DNA of 64,000 nucleotides from contig NC_087119.1 of assembly GCF_963855985.1 (NCBI RefSeq), positions 7,728,001-7,792,000 on the forward strand, in the 5' to 3' direction. Numbering within the stretch: position 1 is the stretch's first letter; every line of letters begins with the position of its first letter. This DNA is from Ostrinia nubilalis. Lineage: Eukaryota > Arthropoda > Insecta > Lepidoptera > Crambidae. The translations under genes were made by a program, and so were the position numbers. Positions 21,291-32,669 of this stretch are shown one piece after another. The notes below the pieces were generated by a model. The model searched no databases, was not told where the DNA came from, and saw nothing but the letters and a program-made list of their open reading frames with translations.

Positions 21291-21320
21291 CCCTCGTGTA
21301 AGTAGGTACTTACACGAGGG
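21291..21320. repeat. 12-bp perfect hairpin
   Basis: CCCTCGTGTAAG and CTTACACGAGGG are separated by TAGGTA. Confidence 0.6.
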
Positions 21321-22543
21321 AACTTGATACGGGTGCCCTACCCTATTTACAGGGAAAGGTAGGTACCTACTACGACTAGCCTTTAATTAAGGTTTAAAAT
21401 TATTGTTAGTAAGAGCACGCAAGGCAGACCACTTTGTGAACACAATAGCATTACTTGATTATAAATTCATAAGGTGTTATAAAAATTCAATAACTGGTTC
21501 AATTTCTATTTGCTTGGTCTATAATTAAATTTTACAAACTAGAAAGGACGGTGGACAGCTATGAAAGACATTAAAGGAAATAAAATTGAATAGTGGATTA
21601 TTTTATTTGGAGAAAAAAATAAGTATTCATTTTTATTAACTACCACGCGCCACGGCATGAATAATACCTTTTATACACCTAACTACGTAGGTAAGTTATC
21701 CATACATACACATTCTACGAGTACTCGGTAATCACGGGATTTTTAAACGAAGGTGATATTTAAATTCTTCATACGAGTATTAAATATTTATTTTAAAAAA
21801 TCGACATTACTGACCATCAGTTTCTTCAGGGACACAAATTTAAATACCTAAGTATAGTCTTAATATACGATGTAAGACGGATTTAATTTTTAATTTAGGT
21901 AGGTAGGTAGGTTTTTACCCTTTTTTTTATTTAGTTATAGTTTAGTTTAGTAGTTATTTGTTAACATTTTGTTGTATATAAGTATAGAATATTGTTAGAT
22001 TTGAATAAACATAATGCTGATTTAGGTAGGTAGGTATGTGAATATTCTTGAACACTACAAATGCTCCAAGAGCGAATGTAGCAATATAAACAAACTTCGG
22101 AACGATACTAAATTTGGAGATTCTTGTAGTTCGTTGAACAATCTCAAGTGTGTCGAGCATAAAGAGCATAAAGTTCACCGATTTTCGGTAGCTGGGATTT
22201 CGATTATTCGGCGAGTGCTGTCATGGAGCGTTCCTGGGCGGCGCCGATCGATACACCGCGAGGATTGGCCGCACCTGCCGGTTCCCACGCCCCCTCAGCC
22301 CAGCCTTGGATATTGCAAATTAAATCGTGGAAACCAATAATTTCGCTATCACGGAAATTATAAAATTTATTACAACCCTGAACTAAAAACCCTGAATACC
22401 TTACGAAGGTTTGCATACCTAATGCTGTTTCCTTTCGATCGACATCAAAGGAAACTTGACATTGCTTCTATAGTGGAGGATGTACGGGATGTACCGTGCT
22501 GTCAGTTAACTGCCACTACTTTATATAGGTTAAACCAGTTAAA
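21321..22543. other. Intergenic, unassigned, with TAGG microsatellite
   Basis: TAGG tandem runs lie near 21896-21912 and 22025-22036. A GC-rich patch at 22200-22310 has no recognised coding content. Confidence 0.25.
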
Positions 22544-22734
22544 CTAGCTGTTGCCCGCGGCTTCACCCGCGTCAAATTTAGTTAGTCACAGATCGTCATA
22601 AATTATAGCCTATATGTTATTCTGGGTTATAAACAATAATACTGTAACGTTTCATCCAAATCTGTTCAGTAGTTTTCCGTGAAAGAGTAACAAACATCCA
22701 GATATCCAAACTTCGCATTTATAATATTAGTAAG
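22544..22734 (-). mobile_element. Lep1-type Helitron-like element
   Basis: On the - strand it runs from CTTACTAATATTATAAATGC to GCCGCGGGCAACAGCTAG, with the GTTACTCTTTCACGGAAAAC core in between. Confidence 0.65.
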
Positions 22735-24256
22735 ATAAGATTACCCTCATTTTAAAGTGGGGTAGGTCAGGTAGGTCCGAGAAATTCATGATAACCACTA
22801 AGTACCTACTCCGTTACAAAAATCAAGAGGTGAATGTTGAGTGAGATATTTCTGGAAGACTAAGTTTATACCAATAGATGGAACCTAAAATTTAGTTATT
22901 ATGTTTAGGCAATAGCACAGAATAAGTAATAGTACAGGTACAGAAGGATTACTCCGCAAGACGATTTAAATAAATGCGAGTCTTGCTACGACGCGATACA
23001 GTGGAATTCAGCTCGCACAGCACTACGTACCTACAATTTTATTCACCTACAAGTTTTGTCTCTTTCTATCGCGTGCCTCTGAACTCTTCTTACGCTGTTA
23101 GGGTTGCTGTCTAGTGAAAAAATAATTAATCTACTTATATGTCATGAGGTACGTATGTACGTTTACGTACGTATGTACGTATGTAGTGTAACGCATTCAT
23201 TATGGAAAACCTTGGGAGAGGCCTTTGTCCAGCAGTGGGCATCATTTGGCTGAAACGAACGAACGCATTCTGAGCAGTAGTCATGGTAGGTTAGGTTCCT
23301 ATACTATCCTAAGAATAATTGATTACCTACATGGCCAACATACCTTTCAGCATCTTTGGGAAGCGAAAAAAAAGATAAATAAAATCCGGTAGATTTCTTT
23401 TCGAATTTAAACACCCGAACGCCGCACAATATTTCTTTCTCTTTATGTCCATTTTTAAATAATACTTCGATCGTAGAATTACGTACTACAACTCACGCCA
23501 GCGTCCTGACAGGCGCGCGCGTGACACTCGACTGATATAATACCCGCCGGCGGGGCGCTTCGCTGTAGGTAATTATCGGATGTACCGCGCGGAGTGAGCC
23601 AGGCCTGGCAATAGTGAGGAGATAAAATTAAAACCGTTTTTAATTAGTTTTCATGTTTCTTTATTTATATAAAAAAACTATTTTCACAGAAGAAACGTTC
23701 TGAAAGATGACGATAATCACAAACTCTTTCTACGAGCCAAACGAAGTACAAAAAGTTATACGTTTTAGATTATCTTCAAATTGGACTGCAGTACCGAAAT
23801 TAAAACGTGGAAGGCATATTTTATTGGTAATACGTATCTCCCATCTTTACATATTTATTTATTTTGAAAAGAGGTTGGCTATTTTCAATAACCACAATTT
23901 TTAAAAGAATTTTTTTCCACGTTATCCATGACATTTTTAGTTTTGTTCAGACCGGCTAAACTAAACTTTCAGTCATAGTTTAAAAACACTACCGTCTATG
24001 CGATACTGTGTTGTCGTTTTATCGGATATCAGCAATACAGTTTGAAAATGAACTAATACATTGCAGCTAATTATACAAATTATTTTAATAACAATACTAC
24101 ATTGCCAAATGCCTGGTTGTTGGGTGGGTGATATGTGACTTTTTATTTATTTAAACCAAAAGAGAACATGTCCAAGGGAACTCGATTAAAGCCGAACATG
24201 TCACCCACCTTACAATTCGTTTATCTCTTTTTTACTAAGATAATAATTCATTAGTA
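22735..24256. other. Intergenic: RTE tail, GC-rich patch, otherwise unassigned
   Basis: An RTE tail lies at 23200-23275 (CCTTTGTCCAGCAGTGGGCA, then an AACG run). A TACGTATG palindromic microsatellite precedes it at 23150-23185. A GC-rich stretch at 23500-23610 (GGCGCGCGCGTG, CCGCCGGCGGGG) may be regulatory. No coding exon is supported. Confidence 0.3.
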
Positions 24257-24470
24257 CAGTCGAGTACATAAATATATTGGCAGTGCCACAATATTGCAAA
24301 AGATTGTATCACAGTAGCGCAGTCAGTACTGCGTTACCGCAACATATTGATGAACAGCTTATATTATTACATTTTATTGATGTTTGAATTTGTATTGAAA
24401 TATGTAATCGTTAAAGCGCTTACAATATTTTTAAACATTGGCACTGCCAATATATTTATGAACTCGACTG
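24257..24470. mobile_element. MITE with CAGTCGAGT ends and TA duplication
   Basis: CAGTCGAGTACATAAATATA is inverted at the right end, and the arms continue into TTGGCAGTGCCA. TA flanks both sides. It is of Tc1/mariner type. Confidence 0.85.
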
Positions 24471-25309
24471 TACCTATGAAACATAAATATCATTATGCCT
24501 AATATCTAAATTAATCAGACAAAAAATGTAAATAAGTGCTCAAGGCGTTAATGTGAACAAAATAAGACATTTCACTTGGATGTTAGCGACAATTATGTCA
24601 GTTATTTCGATACACACACTTACACACGTGAAACAAACCAAAGTGCATGATACTGGTTAACTCTTTGATATAAAAAAATGTGTAGTATTGTCCACCACCA
24701 CCTTTTATACGATTAGGGAAATCTTAATTATTTTAATAAGTCACAAAGCCTTTTTAACTACTTACTCGTTTACCAAAATATAGCCCATTCTCTGAGAAAA
24801 ACTGAACTATTTTAGTATAAGCTTATTCGTTTTCTATCTTACTTAACAGCATTTTATATCCTTAAATTCAAATTTTCTGTCGCTAACATCCAAACCATTA
24901 TATTTACATAATTCAAATTCATTTATTATAATAATATTACACTTTATTTACCTATTTGCAGCAAAATAAGTTGATGCATTTAAACTAACAATATTGAGTA
25001 AGAGTTGGTAAATCTTCAGACTATAAAATTACATTATGTATTACTCTACTTTTAAAATACTCTTAAATATAATAATATGTATGTGAATAGTAAATTATTA
25101 TCACGTTATTGTTTTATCTCCGAGGGTTAATTAACTAATTTTAATATTAACATTCGACCAGTCTATGGACAAGGCAACTTGAACTTTTTCTAGCGCCACT
25201 GTTTATGGTGCCAGCAGAAGAACTGGCACCGTCACAAGTGTATGTAGTAGAATCCAAGAGTTGAATATATGGTAAAAGACTCAAGTATAGTCGCCAGAAC
25301 ATGAAACTA

Positions 25310-25443
25310 CAGGGTGTTAGGTAAATGCGTATATGAGCCCAATGAAGATATCAATTTTCTGATTTCACCTTTTCACCATACCATTTATATGCTAGTGCTA
25401 GTGTCGGCTCATATTCTCATATACCCATTTACCTAACACCCTG
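25310..25443. mobile_element. MITE with CAGGGTGTTAGGTAAATG ends and TA duplication
   Basis: Inverted ends CAGGGTGTTAGGTAAATG (right end CATTTACCTAACACCCTG with one difference) are flanked by TA. Length is 134 bp. Confidence 0.85.
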
Positions 25444-27952
25444 TATACATATTTGTAGAAAAACAAAAAACATCACCTGTTTTATCTAAATAAGATGTCA
25501 TGATATTGTATTAAGATTAATGTGCTGCCGAGCACTATATTCTTGCTCGAAATGTGTACAGACAACGGCACATCAAGCTTAACTTCATAATATCTTACAT
25601 AGTTATAACAGTGCTGTTTTGGAACTAAAATGTTTAGTCCAAGGTGATGACAACTGTGCATAGAATAGATTTGCTAAAAATTGCGTGTTTAGTCGGTAAA
25701 TACAAAAAGGTATAATATAAGAAGTTATTAAGAAATAAAAATATCAAACATACTTTAGGTTTAAGCGTAAAATACAATTCGGAATCAACTTTAATACTCT
25801 TTCAGCACTCATCAATCGCAGATGATGCGGCCGTAACTGATAGATGAATTGGAAGATGATAAAAGAGCTAGCGTGTGATACTCCATATAAGAGTTAATTG
25901 TTTAATAAAATCGTGACATTATTTGAGGAAGATGATGTTAAGTAGTAGATGCGACTGTTAAATATTGTATCAAGGAAGCGATATTATTGGGAAGAAAGAT
26001 TTAGTTTAAGATATAGTGCTAGATTAGAATATTTAGATAAATGTAGGTTTACTAGAACGATAACAATTCTAAAGATATAGGCAGAAAGGGTAGAGACAAA
26101 GGAAGCATTAGGTTTGTACAATGTCAAATTATTGCATCTTAAAAGCTAACAATTATTATTCTTTATTATGTAGAATATTTTATATTTATTTACCAACTCT
26201 TAGCAACTAGGTACATGCAATCATTTCATTTATTCTAACAAATTCCAACAACTACAAAATTCACCATGATTCAAATGATCGATTTGTCAGGTATAATTAA
26301 AAATATGTAGCTGTGTATGTAGTTACGGGTTTATTAATTTCAGATACAACGCAGAACGAGGCCAGTCATAGAAACATTGTTTTTGAAACGTTATCTCGCT
26401 ACAATTCGATGTCGTTTGAGACTTTGACCAGTGATTGTAATTTTTGTGATAAGTAGGACATTTTGTTAGCCGCCACGCGCCCTGGGCAAAGGTTAGACAA
26501 GTCGTTTACTACGAGCCATAGGCGTACCGAATAGGCAGCTACACAACTTTTCAAAAGTTCTTTAATTATGCTAAGATCATTATAACAGGCCCGTTCCACC
26601 TTTATACAGGTACACGACGTGAATTGACTTTGGCAAAAATCCCCGAAAATTTAAATCTCGGTCAATCTGTAGATACGTTACACATCAGACTTTGGGTTAC
26701 GCACGATTGAAATTTCATTTCAGACAATTTGCTTTGGCCTGATTCAAGTTATTAATAATTACATAACTAATAGGAATTGTTTTGTGCAACGCAACCATCA
26801 TGATTTGTGAGAAGTCCTCTCCGCCTATATTGGGGAGTAGGAATTCTAATTCGACAAATATCAATAGCCCAGTGCCCTAATGGACCAACCTCATTGCATA
26901 CTAGATGTGCCACCGGTACACGCTTCTGAAATGTTGCCCCCGTGACACGACACAACACAACATGCTCTTTACGTAACTCCGATCCAAACCATAAACATAA
27001 TGATAGAACTACATGTTTCGGGGAATTAAGAATATATTTAGGTTAATCACTAAGAAAAAATAATAATTAGGTATTATGTAAAAGTAAACTTGTAAATATG
27101 TACTGGTTAACGCATTCAACTTAATTACTTTTAATCTTTCGCGTGTATTATTCTTATAGCTGAATTTAGTGTTAAATTAAATGAAGCGTGATGCTCTTAA
27201 ATAAAGAATATTATTACATTTCGTGAAAAATATAACGATATGAAAGGGACACTCAGCCGTCATTAGTGGCAAGATATATTGTGCATATTTTAAAATTCAA
27301 CGACATAATAATTGATTCTAAAAATTAATTAGTCTATGCGTGCAATACAGTAAAAAATCTTAAACTATCAACAGTATATTAAATATACTTTTTTAATAGT
27401 TTCACTACCACGTCTAGCATAGTAATATCAAATTTTGCGACGTTAACATTCAATATGCCTAACACACTGATTTTATTTGATGTTCTAACACAACCTGGTC
27501 CTACCCATTAAACTATCTACAATCCACTATACTAATCAAAGCCTGTTTAGAACCATAATACAATAAATTACACTATTTCTTATCACAAATCGTAATCAAG
27601 ACACGATTGTGTAATGGTAAGTCACTAATCCAAGAAGTATTGTACATCAACGTTTTTAATTAATCCAAACCAACGTTCTCTCAACTAATATTTACTTCGC
27701 GATTGACATTGCAATTTTATTATTGTTATTGTTTTAATATCATGCAGTGAAAATTTCAAATAATCATTTTCTATCCTTAACTAATTGATATCCATGGATC
27801 AAATATTAATATAATTAATCAACGACACCTAGTGAAAGGCACTGGTCGGAGGCCATTGTGAAGTCAAATCTAAAGGAAGACTTGATTATATTTTCCAGAT
27901 GTTAATAAACCAGAAATATTATATCGCATAAAAGCATACCGTGCAAGTCTAA
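25444..27952. other. Intergenic, unassigned, AT-rich
   Basis: About 2.5 kb has no recognised repeat or gene. Short frames at 26399-26599 and 26767-26958 (- strand) show no known domain and no splice context. Confidence 0.3.
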
Positions 27953-28202
27953 AGCCGCGTTTTCACTAGGAGACATTTGTCCCGCGACTCTGTCGCCCGA
28001 CACGAAATTCACGTGTCCCGCGCGATGTCGCCCGACGTCGCTTGCGACATCTACGGGTCGCGAGACTTGTCGAGGAGCGACATACTGTTCACTACTGGCT
28101 AGTGTGAACAAGTCATATGTCGAGGGACAAAGTTGCAAAGACAAACTACGTGAATGTCGGACGACTTATCTCCGCGACATGTCCCCTAGTGAAAACGTGG
28201 CT
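27953..28202. mobile_element. Palindromic MITE, TAA duplication
   Basis: AGCCGCGTTTTCACTAGG is inverted at the right end as CCTAGTGAAAACGTGGCT. TAA flanks both sides (27950-27952 and 28203-28205). The interior is rich in GTCGC/GCGAC inverted motifs. Confidence 0.8.
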
Positions 28203-28205
28203 TAA

Positions 28206-28323
28206 GGCTGGGTTGCACCATCTTACTTTGACTTTGAAAAACGTCAAAAATCTGTCAAACTCCATACAAAATACGCCGGTTATCGTTATAGTTACAGTCA
28301 AAGTTAGGTGGTGCAATTCAGCC
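28206..28323. mobile_element. MITE, family C, abutting the previous MITE
   Basis: The ends GGCTGGGTTGCACCATCTTA and their inverted form are flanked by TAA. The left TAA is shared with the neighbouring MITE, so one of the two landed in the other's duplicated target. Confidence 0.8.
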
Positions 28324-28605
28324 TAAGTTGTAGATAATTCCCGCAAGTGATAAAGTCATCACTCACCATTTTGCGTCATCACTCGAATACCAGTGTGTAT
28401 AATCTTCGTGACAAATTGTAATATTCCTGGCCACGCCATAGAAGCAAAAGATTTTGTAGAATAAAATTACGCTTTATGAACATAAGAAAAGGAAATAAGT
28501 CGTTTGGCTGTTTCCGAGAAATTAAAAAAATAGTGGCGTAGTCAGGTGTGTACTTATAGTGGCCGGCCTCTTCATAAATTACATTATAATTATTTATTTA
28601 TGAAA

Positions 28606-29456
28606 AACTAGCTTTCCGCCCGCGTGTTATTTTGTCTGTGGGGCCGTTCAAGTATTACGTAAGCACCAAGGGGGGGTGGGGGGGTCTCAGTTTTGCTTAT
28701 TTTGGATGACATGGGGGGTAGGGGGGTCTAGATGATGATTACGTCATCGTTAGTTATTTACGTTTTTTCGGGGATTCCCGCAAATAATACATATGCGTAG
28801 GCACTCGCTTTGAGAACTGATTAGGGGAATTACCGCACATTAGGGAATTTACCGTGCGCTATTCACTTGTCTAATAATTAACTCTCGTGCCGACATTGCC
28901 CATTGAAATTTGAGAGTCGTAGTCCGCATATCATCAAAACACGCGGCCTCCCGCGCGCGTGTTTTGTTTGGATACTAAACGTATTGTAAGCATTGAAAGT
29001 TATCATTTGTGTTTATGTTGATGCATAATTGATGCAATTATGTCTGTTATGTTCTTTATTTCTGATTATATTTTTTTGTCCCTTACTCTGTGTGTATCAG
29101 TTAAACCTAATATATTCATGAATTTTCCTGTTTTAAAAATGACAATATAAAAAATATTTATAAATTAAAATGTTTACGTAAGCATAGGGGAAGGGGGTAA
29201 GTACTTTGCTTACTTTTGATGACAAGGGGGGCGGGGGGGTAAAAAATGGTAAGAAATCTGCTTACGTAATACTTGAACGGCCCCTGTCACAGAAAAACTT
29301 TATCACGCGCGTTCCTGTTTCAGAAGCCGGGATAAAAACTATCCTATGTCCTTTCCCGGGACTCAAACTATCTCTATGTCAAATTTCATCAAAATCGGTT
29401 CAGTGGTTTAGGCATGAAAGCGTGACAGACAGACAGAGTTACTTTCGCATTTAGAA
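28606..29456. mobile_element. CTAGCTTTCCGCCC-type repeat split by a MITE
   Basis: The segment 28608-28639 and the segment 29285-29456 together form one copy of the repeat also found at 57663-57860 and 57861-58056 (CAGAAAAAC, GGGATAAAAACTATCCTATG, AAATTTCATCAAAATCG, GCGTGACAGACAGACAGAGT). A 645-bp MITE separates the two parts. Confidence 0.7.
28640..29284. mobile_element. MITE with 26-bp perfect ends (GGGGCCGTTCAAG)
   Basis: GGGGCCGTTCAAGTATTACG plus GTAAGCA is exactly inverted at the right end. TGT flanks both sides, and the intact repeat copies show that only one TGT was there before. Long G runs (28669-28685, 29226-29240) lie just inside each end. The superfamily is not certain. Confidence 0.85.
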
Positions 29457-29566
29457 TGTAGTAGGCCATGTCCAATCCAGTCAAAATAAAATAATTGTTT
29501 CGATGTTCTTTATAGCGATCACAGCCTCTTCTTTGTCTAAAGGAAACTTGTCATTTAGGTAATCTG
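29457..29566 (+). pseudogene. Rearranged two-piece copy of LPCAT3 exon sequence
   Basis: Bases 29457-29514 match 35934-35991 (56 of 58), and 29520-29566 match 35509-35555 exactly (47 bp). Both parts come from the first coding exon of the MBOAT acyltransferase gene on the same strand, but their order is swapped compared with the gene. The copy starts exactly where the adjacent mobile repeat ends. It cannot encode protein and is best read as captured gene debris. Confidence 0.85.
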
Positions 29567-29630
29567 TAAAGACAGTTTAAGTTGGTGAAAATAAATAAAT
29601 GAAATTATTCCATTCAAATGTTGGCCTTAC

Positions 29631-29690
29631 TTAACTCCGGATAACATAGTCCAACATTCTGCGGTTCCAGTTTTGATGATGCGCCCGAAT
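29631..29690 (-). pseudogene. DDE transposase C-terminal scrap
   Basis: On the - strand it reads NWNRRMLDYVIRS, resembling the ENWNRRMDYVKRS tail found on the + strand near 30380. It is a separate inverted scrap of the same transposase family. Confidence 0.45.
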
Positions 29691-29825
29691 ATAACAGACT
29701 ATATATTGTTTCCTAAACTTGATCCCATGATCTTCAGGACATATGGTACTCGCGAGACAGCACCACTTGCCACACAGCACGTGAAACCATCGCTTATTGT
29801 GTGAAAAAATTGGTGAACAGTTAAT

Positions 29826-30430
29826 TTCGCTCCACGAGTGGGCGCATAGATCCTGTGATATCATACCCTTAGACTTTTTCCTTTGGGGCTATGTAAAGTC
29901 CTAAGTCTACAACGTGTTAATGAAAAAGCGCAAAACCTGAAATTAGTTTGTATAAAAAAAAGGGTCAAATTCTAACCCAAAAAATATTTTAATTACGCCG
30001 TGTTTAATTGTTACTTAACTATATTATCAGAGGTGAATGAACTAATCTACGTTAACTACTGATAACCTACTCACAGGCGTGCATGCATTGCAATCAGCGT
30101 GTGAAAGGTCAATACGTTTCCAGAAATGCGTAAAAAAGAGATAAGTGCGCGGGGCGAAAACAAAAAGAGTGAATATCTTCGTAAATAATCCGCGAAAATT
30201 AATTTTAATAATTTACATAATTCTTTTATAATAAAAATAAGTTGGGGTGTCTGAGGTTTTGCGCTTTTTCATTAACACGTTGTATATGAATAAGCCATGT
30301 ACGATTAAGCAACTGGAAGCCAATATCGCTAACGTTATTCGCCAAATACCGATCAAAATGTTCTGACGCGTCACTGAAAATTGAAACCGGAGAATGGACT
30401 AAGTTAACCGGAGTTACGACCAACATTTGA
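29826..30430 (+). pseudogene. DDE transposase remnant interrupted by a MITE
   Basis: At 29845-29909 the + strand encodes a C-terminal transposase block with PLDFFLWGYVKS and then VY. The frame resumes after the MITE at 30285 with CTIKQLEANIANVIRQIP and a NWNRRM block. This is the end of a mariner-like DDE transposase, with stop codons, so it is dead. Confidence 0.6.
29910..30282. mobile_element. MITE with 29-bp perfect ends and TA duplication
   Basis: CAACGTGTTAATGAAAAAGC (continuing GCAAAACCT) is exactly inverted at the right end, and TA flanks both sides. It is inserted in the transposase remnant. Confidence 0.88.
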
Positions 30431-30501
30431 AGGAAATAATCTTTAAAAAATAAATGTCAAGAGTTCTTTTGTACAATAATAAAAATTGCCCGATAAATTA
30501 G

Positions 30502-30552
30502 TTTCGTTCGTTCGTTCGTTTCAGCCGAAAGACGTCCAATGCTGGACAAAGT
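30502..30552 (-). mobile_element. RTE-type LINE 3' tail
   Basis: A CGTT run followed by TCAGCCGAAAGACGTCCAAT is the reverse-strand form of the tail at 1394-1500. Confidence 0.6.
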
Positions 30553-30777
30553 TTACATTAGAAAAAAATCGTTTTGAAAAAAGTACCCGAAAATGAATGT
30601 CCCTATATTTAATTTCTCGTAAACAATCAAACGACATGTTCTACAAAATCTAAATTAAAAGTACTTTATAGCGACACAAAAGGTATCAAAATTATCTGGA
30701 TTCCATGTTTGATCCCGCCATTTTGACGGACATAAAATCGTGTCCGATAAATGGCGGGAATCAAACATGGAATCCAG

Positions 30778-32245
30778 TGGGTCTAGTCAAAACGCACTTT
30801 AAAATCGCAAACCCATCGCAAACCAGTCGCAAACAAATAAACAAATCGCAAAAGAGGTCGATAACAAAAAAGGCTTAGTCAAAAGGCAAAAAATCGAATC
30901 GCAAAGCCCTACCTATCGATAATCGAAAGACTGGATTGAAATTTCCCATACAAAGGCTTAGCCAACATGCATTTAAGACTCAATCAAAATCGAATCGAAT
31001 CGCAACACCCGCCATTTTCATTGCGATTACTAAAACCCCGGTGATATGCTTCGATTCGATCGAAAACCAATAGGGTGAGTTGCACCACCTAACTTTGACC
31101 GTAACTATGACGTTAACCGGAGTTTTTTGTATGGAGTTTGACAGATTTTAGACGTTTGTCAAAGTTAAACTAAGATGGTGCAACCCACCCTAAGGCTGTT
31201 TTGACAAATCCGTATCGCGATGTCGTTTTGACAGTTAGTTTGACGGCGAAGCATAGACGTAAACAGCGGGTCTAGTCAAAACGCACTTTAAAATCGCAAA
31301 CCCATCGCAAACCAGTCGCAAACAAATAAACAAATCGCAAAAGAGGTCGATAACAAAAAAGGCTTAGTCAAACGGCAAAAAATCGAATCGCAAAGCCCTA
31401 CCTATCGATAATCGAAAGACTGGTTTGAAATTTCCCATACAAAGGCTTAGCCAACATGCATTTAAGACTCAATCAAAATCGAATCGAATCGCAACACCCG
31501 CCATTTTCATTGCGATTACTAAAACCCCGGTGATAAGCTTCGATTCAATCGAAAACCAATAGGGTGAGTTGCACCACCTAACTTTGACCGTAACTATGAC
31601 GTTAACCGGAGTTTTTTGTATGGAGTTTGACAGATTTTAGACGTTTGTCAAAGTTAAACTAAGATGGTGCAACCCACCCTAAGGCTGTTTTGACAAATCC
31701 GTATCGCGATGTCGTTTTGACAGTTAGTTTGACGGCGAAGCATAGACGTAAACAGAGAGCAGAAAGAAGGAAGAAACAAATTTAAAAAAAAAAAGCTAAA
31801 AAAAGTAAAAACAATCGCAAAGTCATAGACATTTTTTAACTTTTATTCGATTTTGAATGAACTTTTATATCGCCGCGTCGTTGGTGGTTCAATGTGCATT
31901 TTGGCTGCCATTTTCCGATCGAATCGAATAACTGGTGACGCGGCGACTGACATTAGTGAAAACTTCCTATTGGTTTGGGATGGCATTTTGACTAGACCCA
32001 CAGAGAGCAGAAAGAAGGAAGAAACAAATTAAAAAAAAAACCAAAAAAAGTAAAAACAATCGCAAAGTCATAGACATTTTTTAACTTTTATTCGATTTTG
32101 AATGAACTTTTATATCGCCGCGTCGTTGGTGGTTCAATGTGCATTTTGGCTGCCATTTTCCGATCGAATCGAATTACTGGTGACGCGGCGACTGACATTA
32201 GTGAAAACTTCCTATTGGTTTGCGATGGCATTTTGACTAGACCCA
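30778..32245. mobile_element. MITE, family B, outer copy of a self-nested pair
   Basis: The outer ends TGGGTCTAGTCAAAAC and, inverted, TTTTGACTAGACCCA are flanked by CAG (30775-30777 and 32246-32248). The outer copy is split into 30778-31266 and 32001-32245, 734 bp in sum including one CAG repeat. It contains family C MITE 31074-31190. Confidence 0.88.
31267..32000. mobile_element. MITE, family B, inner copy inserted in its twin
   Basis: The inner copy is 734 bp long, with ends CGGGTCTAGTCAAAAC and TTTTGACTAGACCCA, flanked by CAG (31264-31266 and 32001-32003). It is nearly identical to the outer copy along its whole length and carries its own family C MITE at 31563-31679. Confidence 0.88.
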
Positions 32246-32310
32246 CAGATAATTTTGATACTGATAAAATACTACCTAATTTCTACTATTTTCTACCTTC
32301 GGTAAAATAA

Positions 32311-32545
32311 TTGCTGTCTTGATATTTGTAAAGTTATAAGCTAAATTATCTGGTCTCGCCATCTTGATATCAAAATAGCGGGACCAAAATAAACCATTCG
32401 CTGTTATTGAGTACATTTAATTTCAATATTTATTTTGTTTTTCTATATTTCCTTTAGTTTGGTCCCGCTATTTTGATATCAAGATGGCGAGACCAGATAA
32501 TTTAACTTATAACTACAAATATCAAGATAGCAATTATATCACCGA
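32311..32545. repeat. Large hairpin upstream of the acyltransferase 3' end
   Basis: AAATTATCTGGTCTCGCCAT and the following TCTTGATATCAAAATAGCGG are inverted at 32456-32508. The arms extend weakly outward through CTTGATATTTGTA. The loop is about 60 bp. Confidence 0.7.
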
Positions 32546-32669
32546 AGGAAATCGTAGAAGTATCAAAATTATCTGGATTCCATGTAGATCCCGCCATTTT
32601 GACGGACATGAAAAATCAAATGTGTTGTCAACTTGACATTTTGAATAGGTAGATAGTCGAAACCGCACG

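Larger units (their letters stand above)
30687..32610. repeat. Foldback repeat hosting the self-nested MITE
   Basis: TATCAAAATTATCTGGATTC and the following CCATGTTTGATCCCGCCATT form a hairpin with their complement at 30737-30777. A further direct copy lies at 32562-32612. The host foldback sequence resumes after the MITE nest at 32249 with GATAATTTTGATAC. Confidence 0.65.

Noticed and set aside
23707..23904. 65-residue frame beginning MTIITNSFYEP
   Set aside because: No domain, no splice or poly(A) context, and AT-rich codon use like the surrounding non-coding DNA.
26399..26958. Two - strand frames of 63 and 66 residues
   Set aside because: No similarity to a known domain and no exon-like borders.
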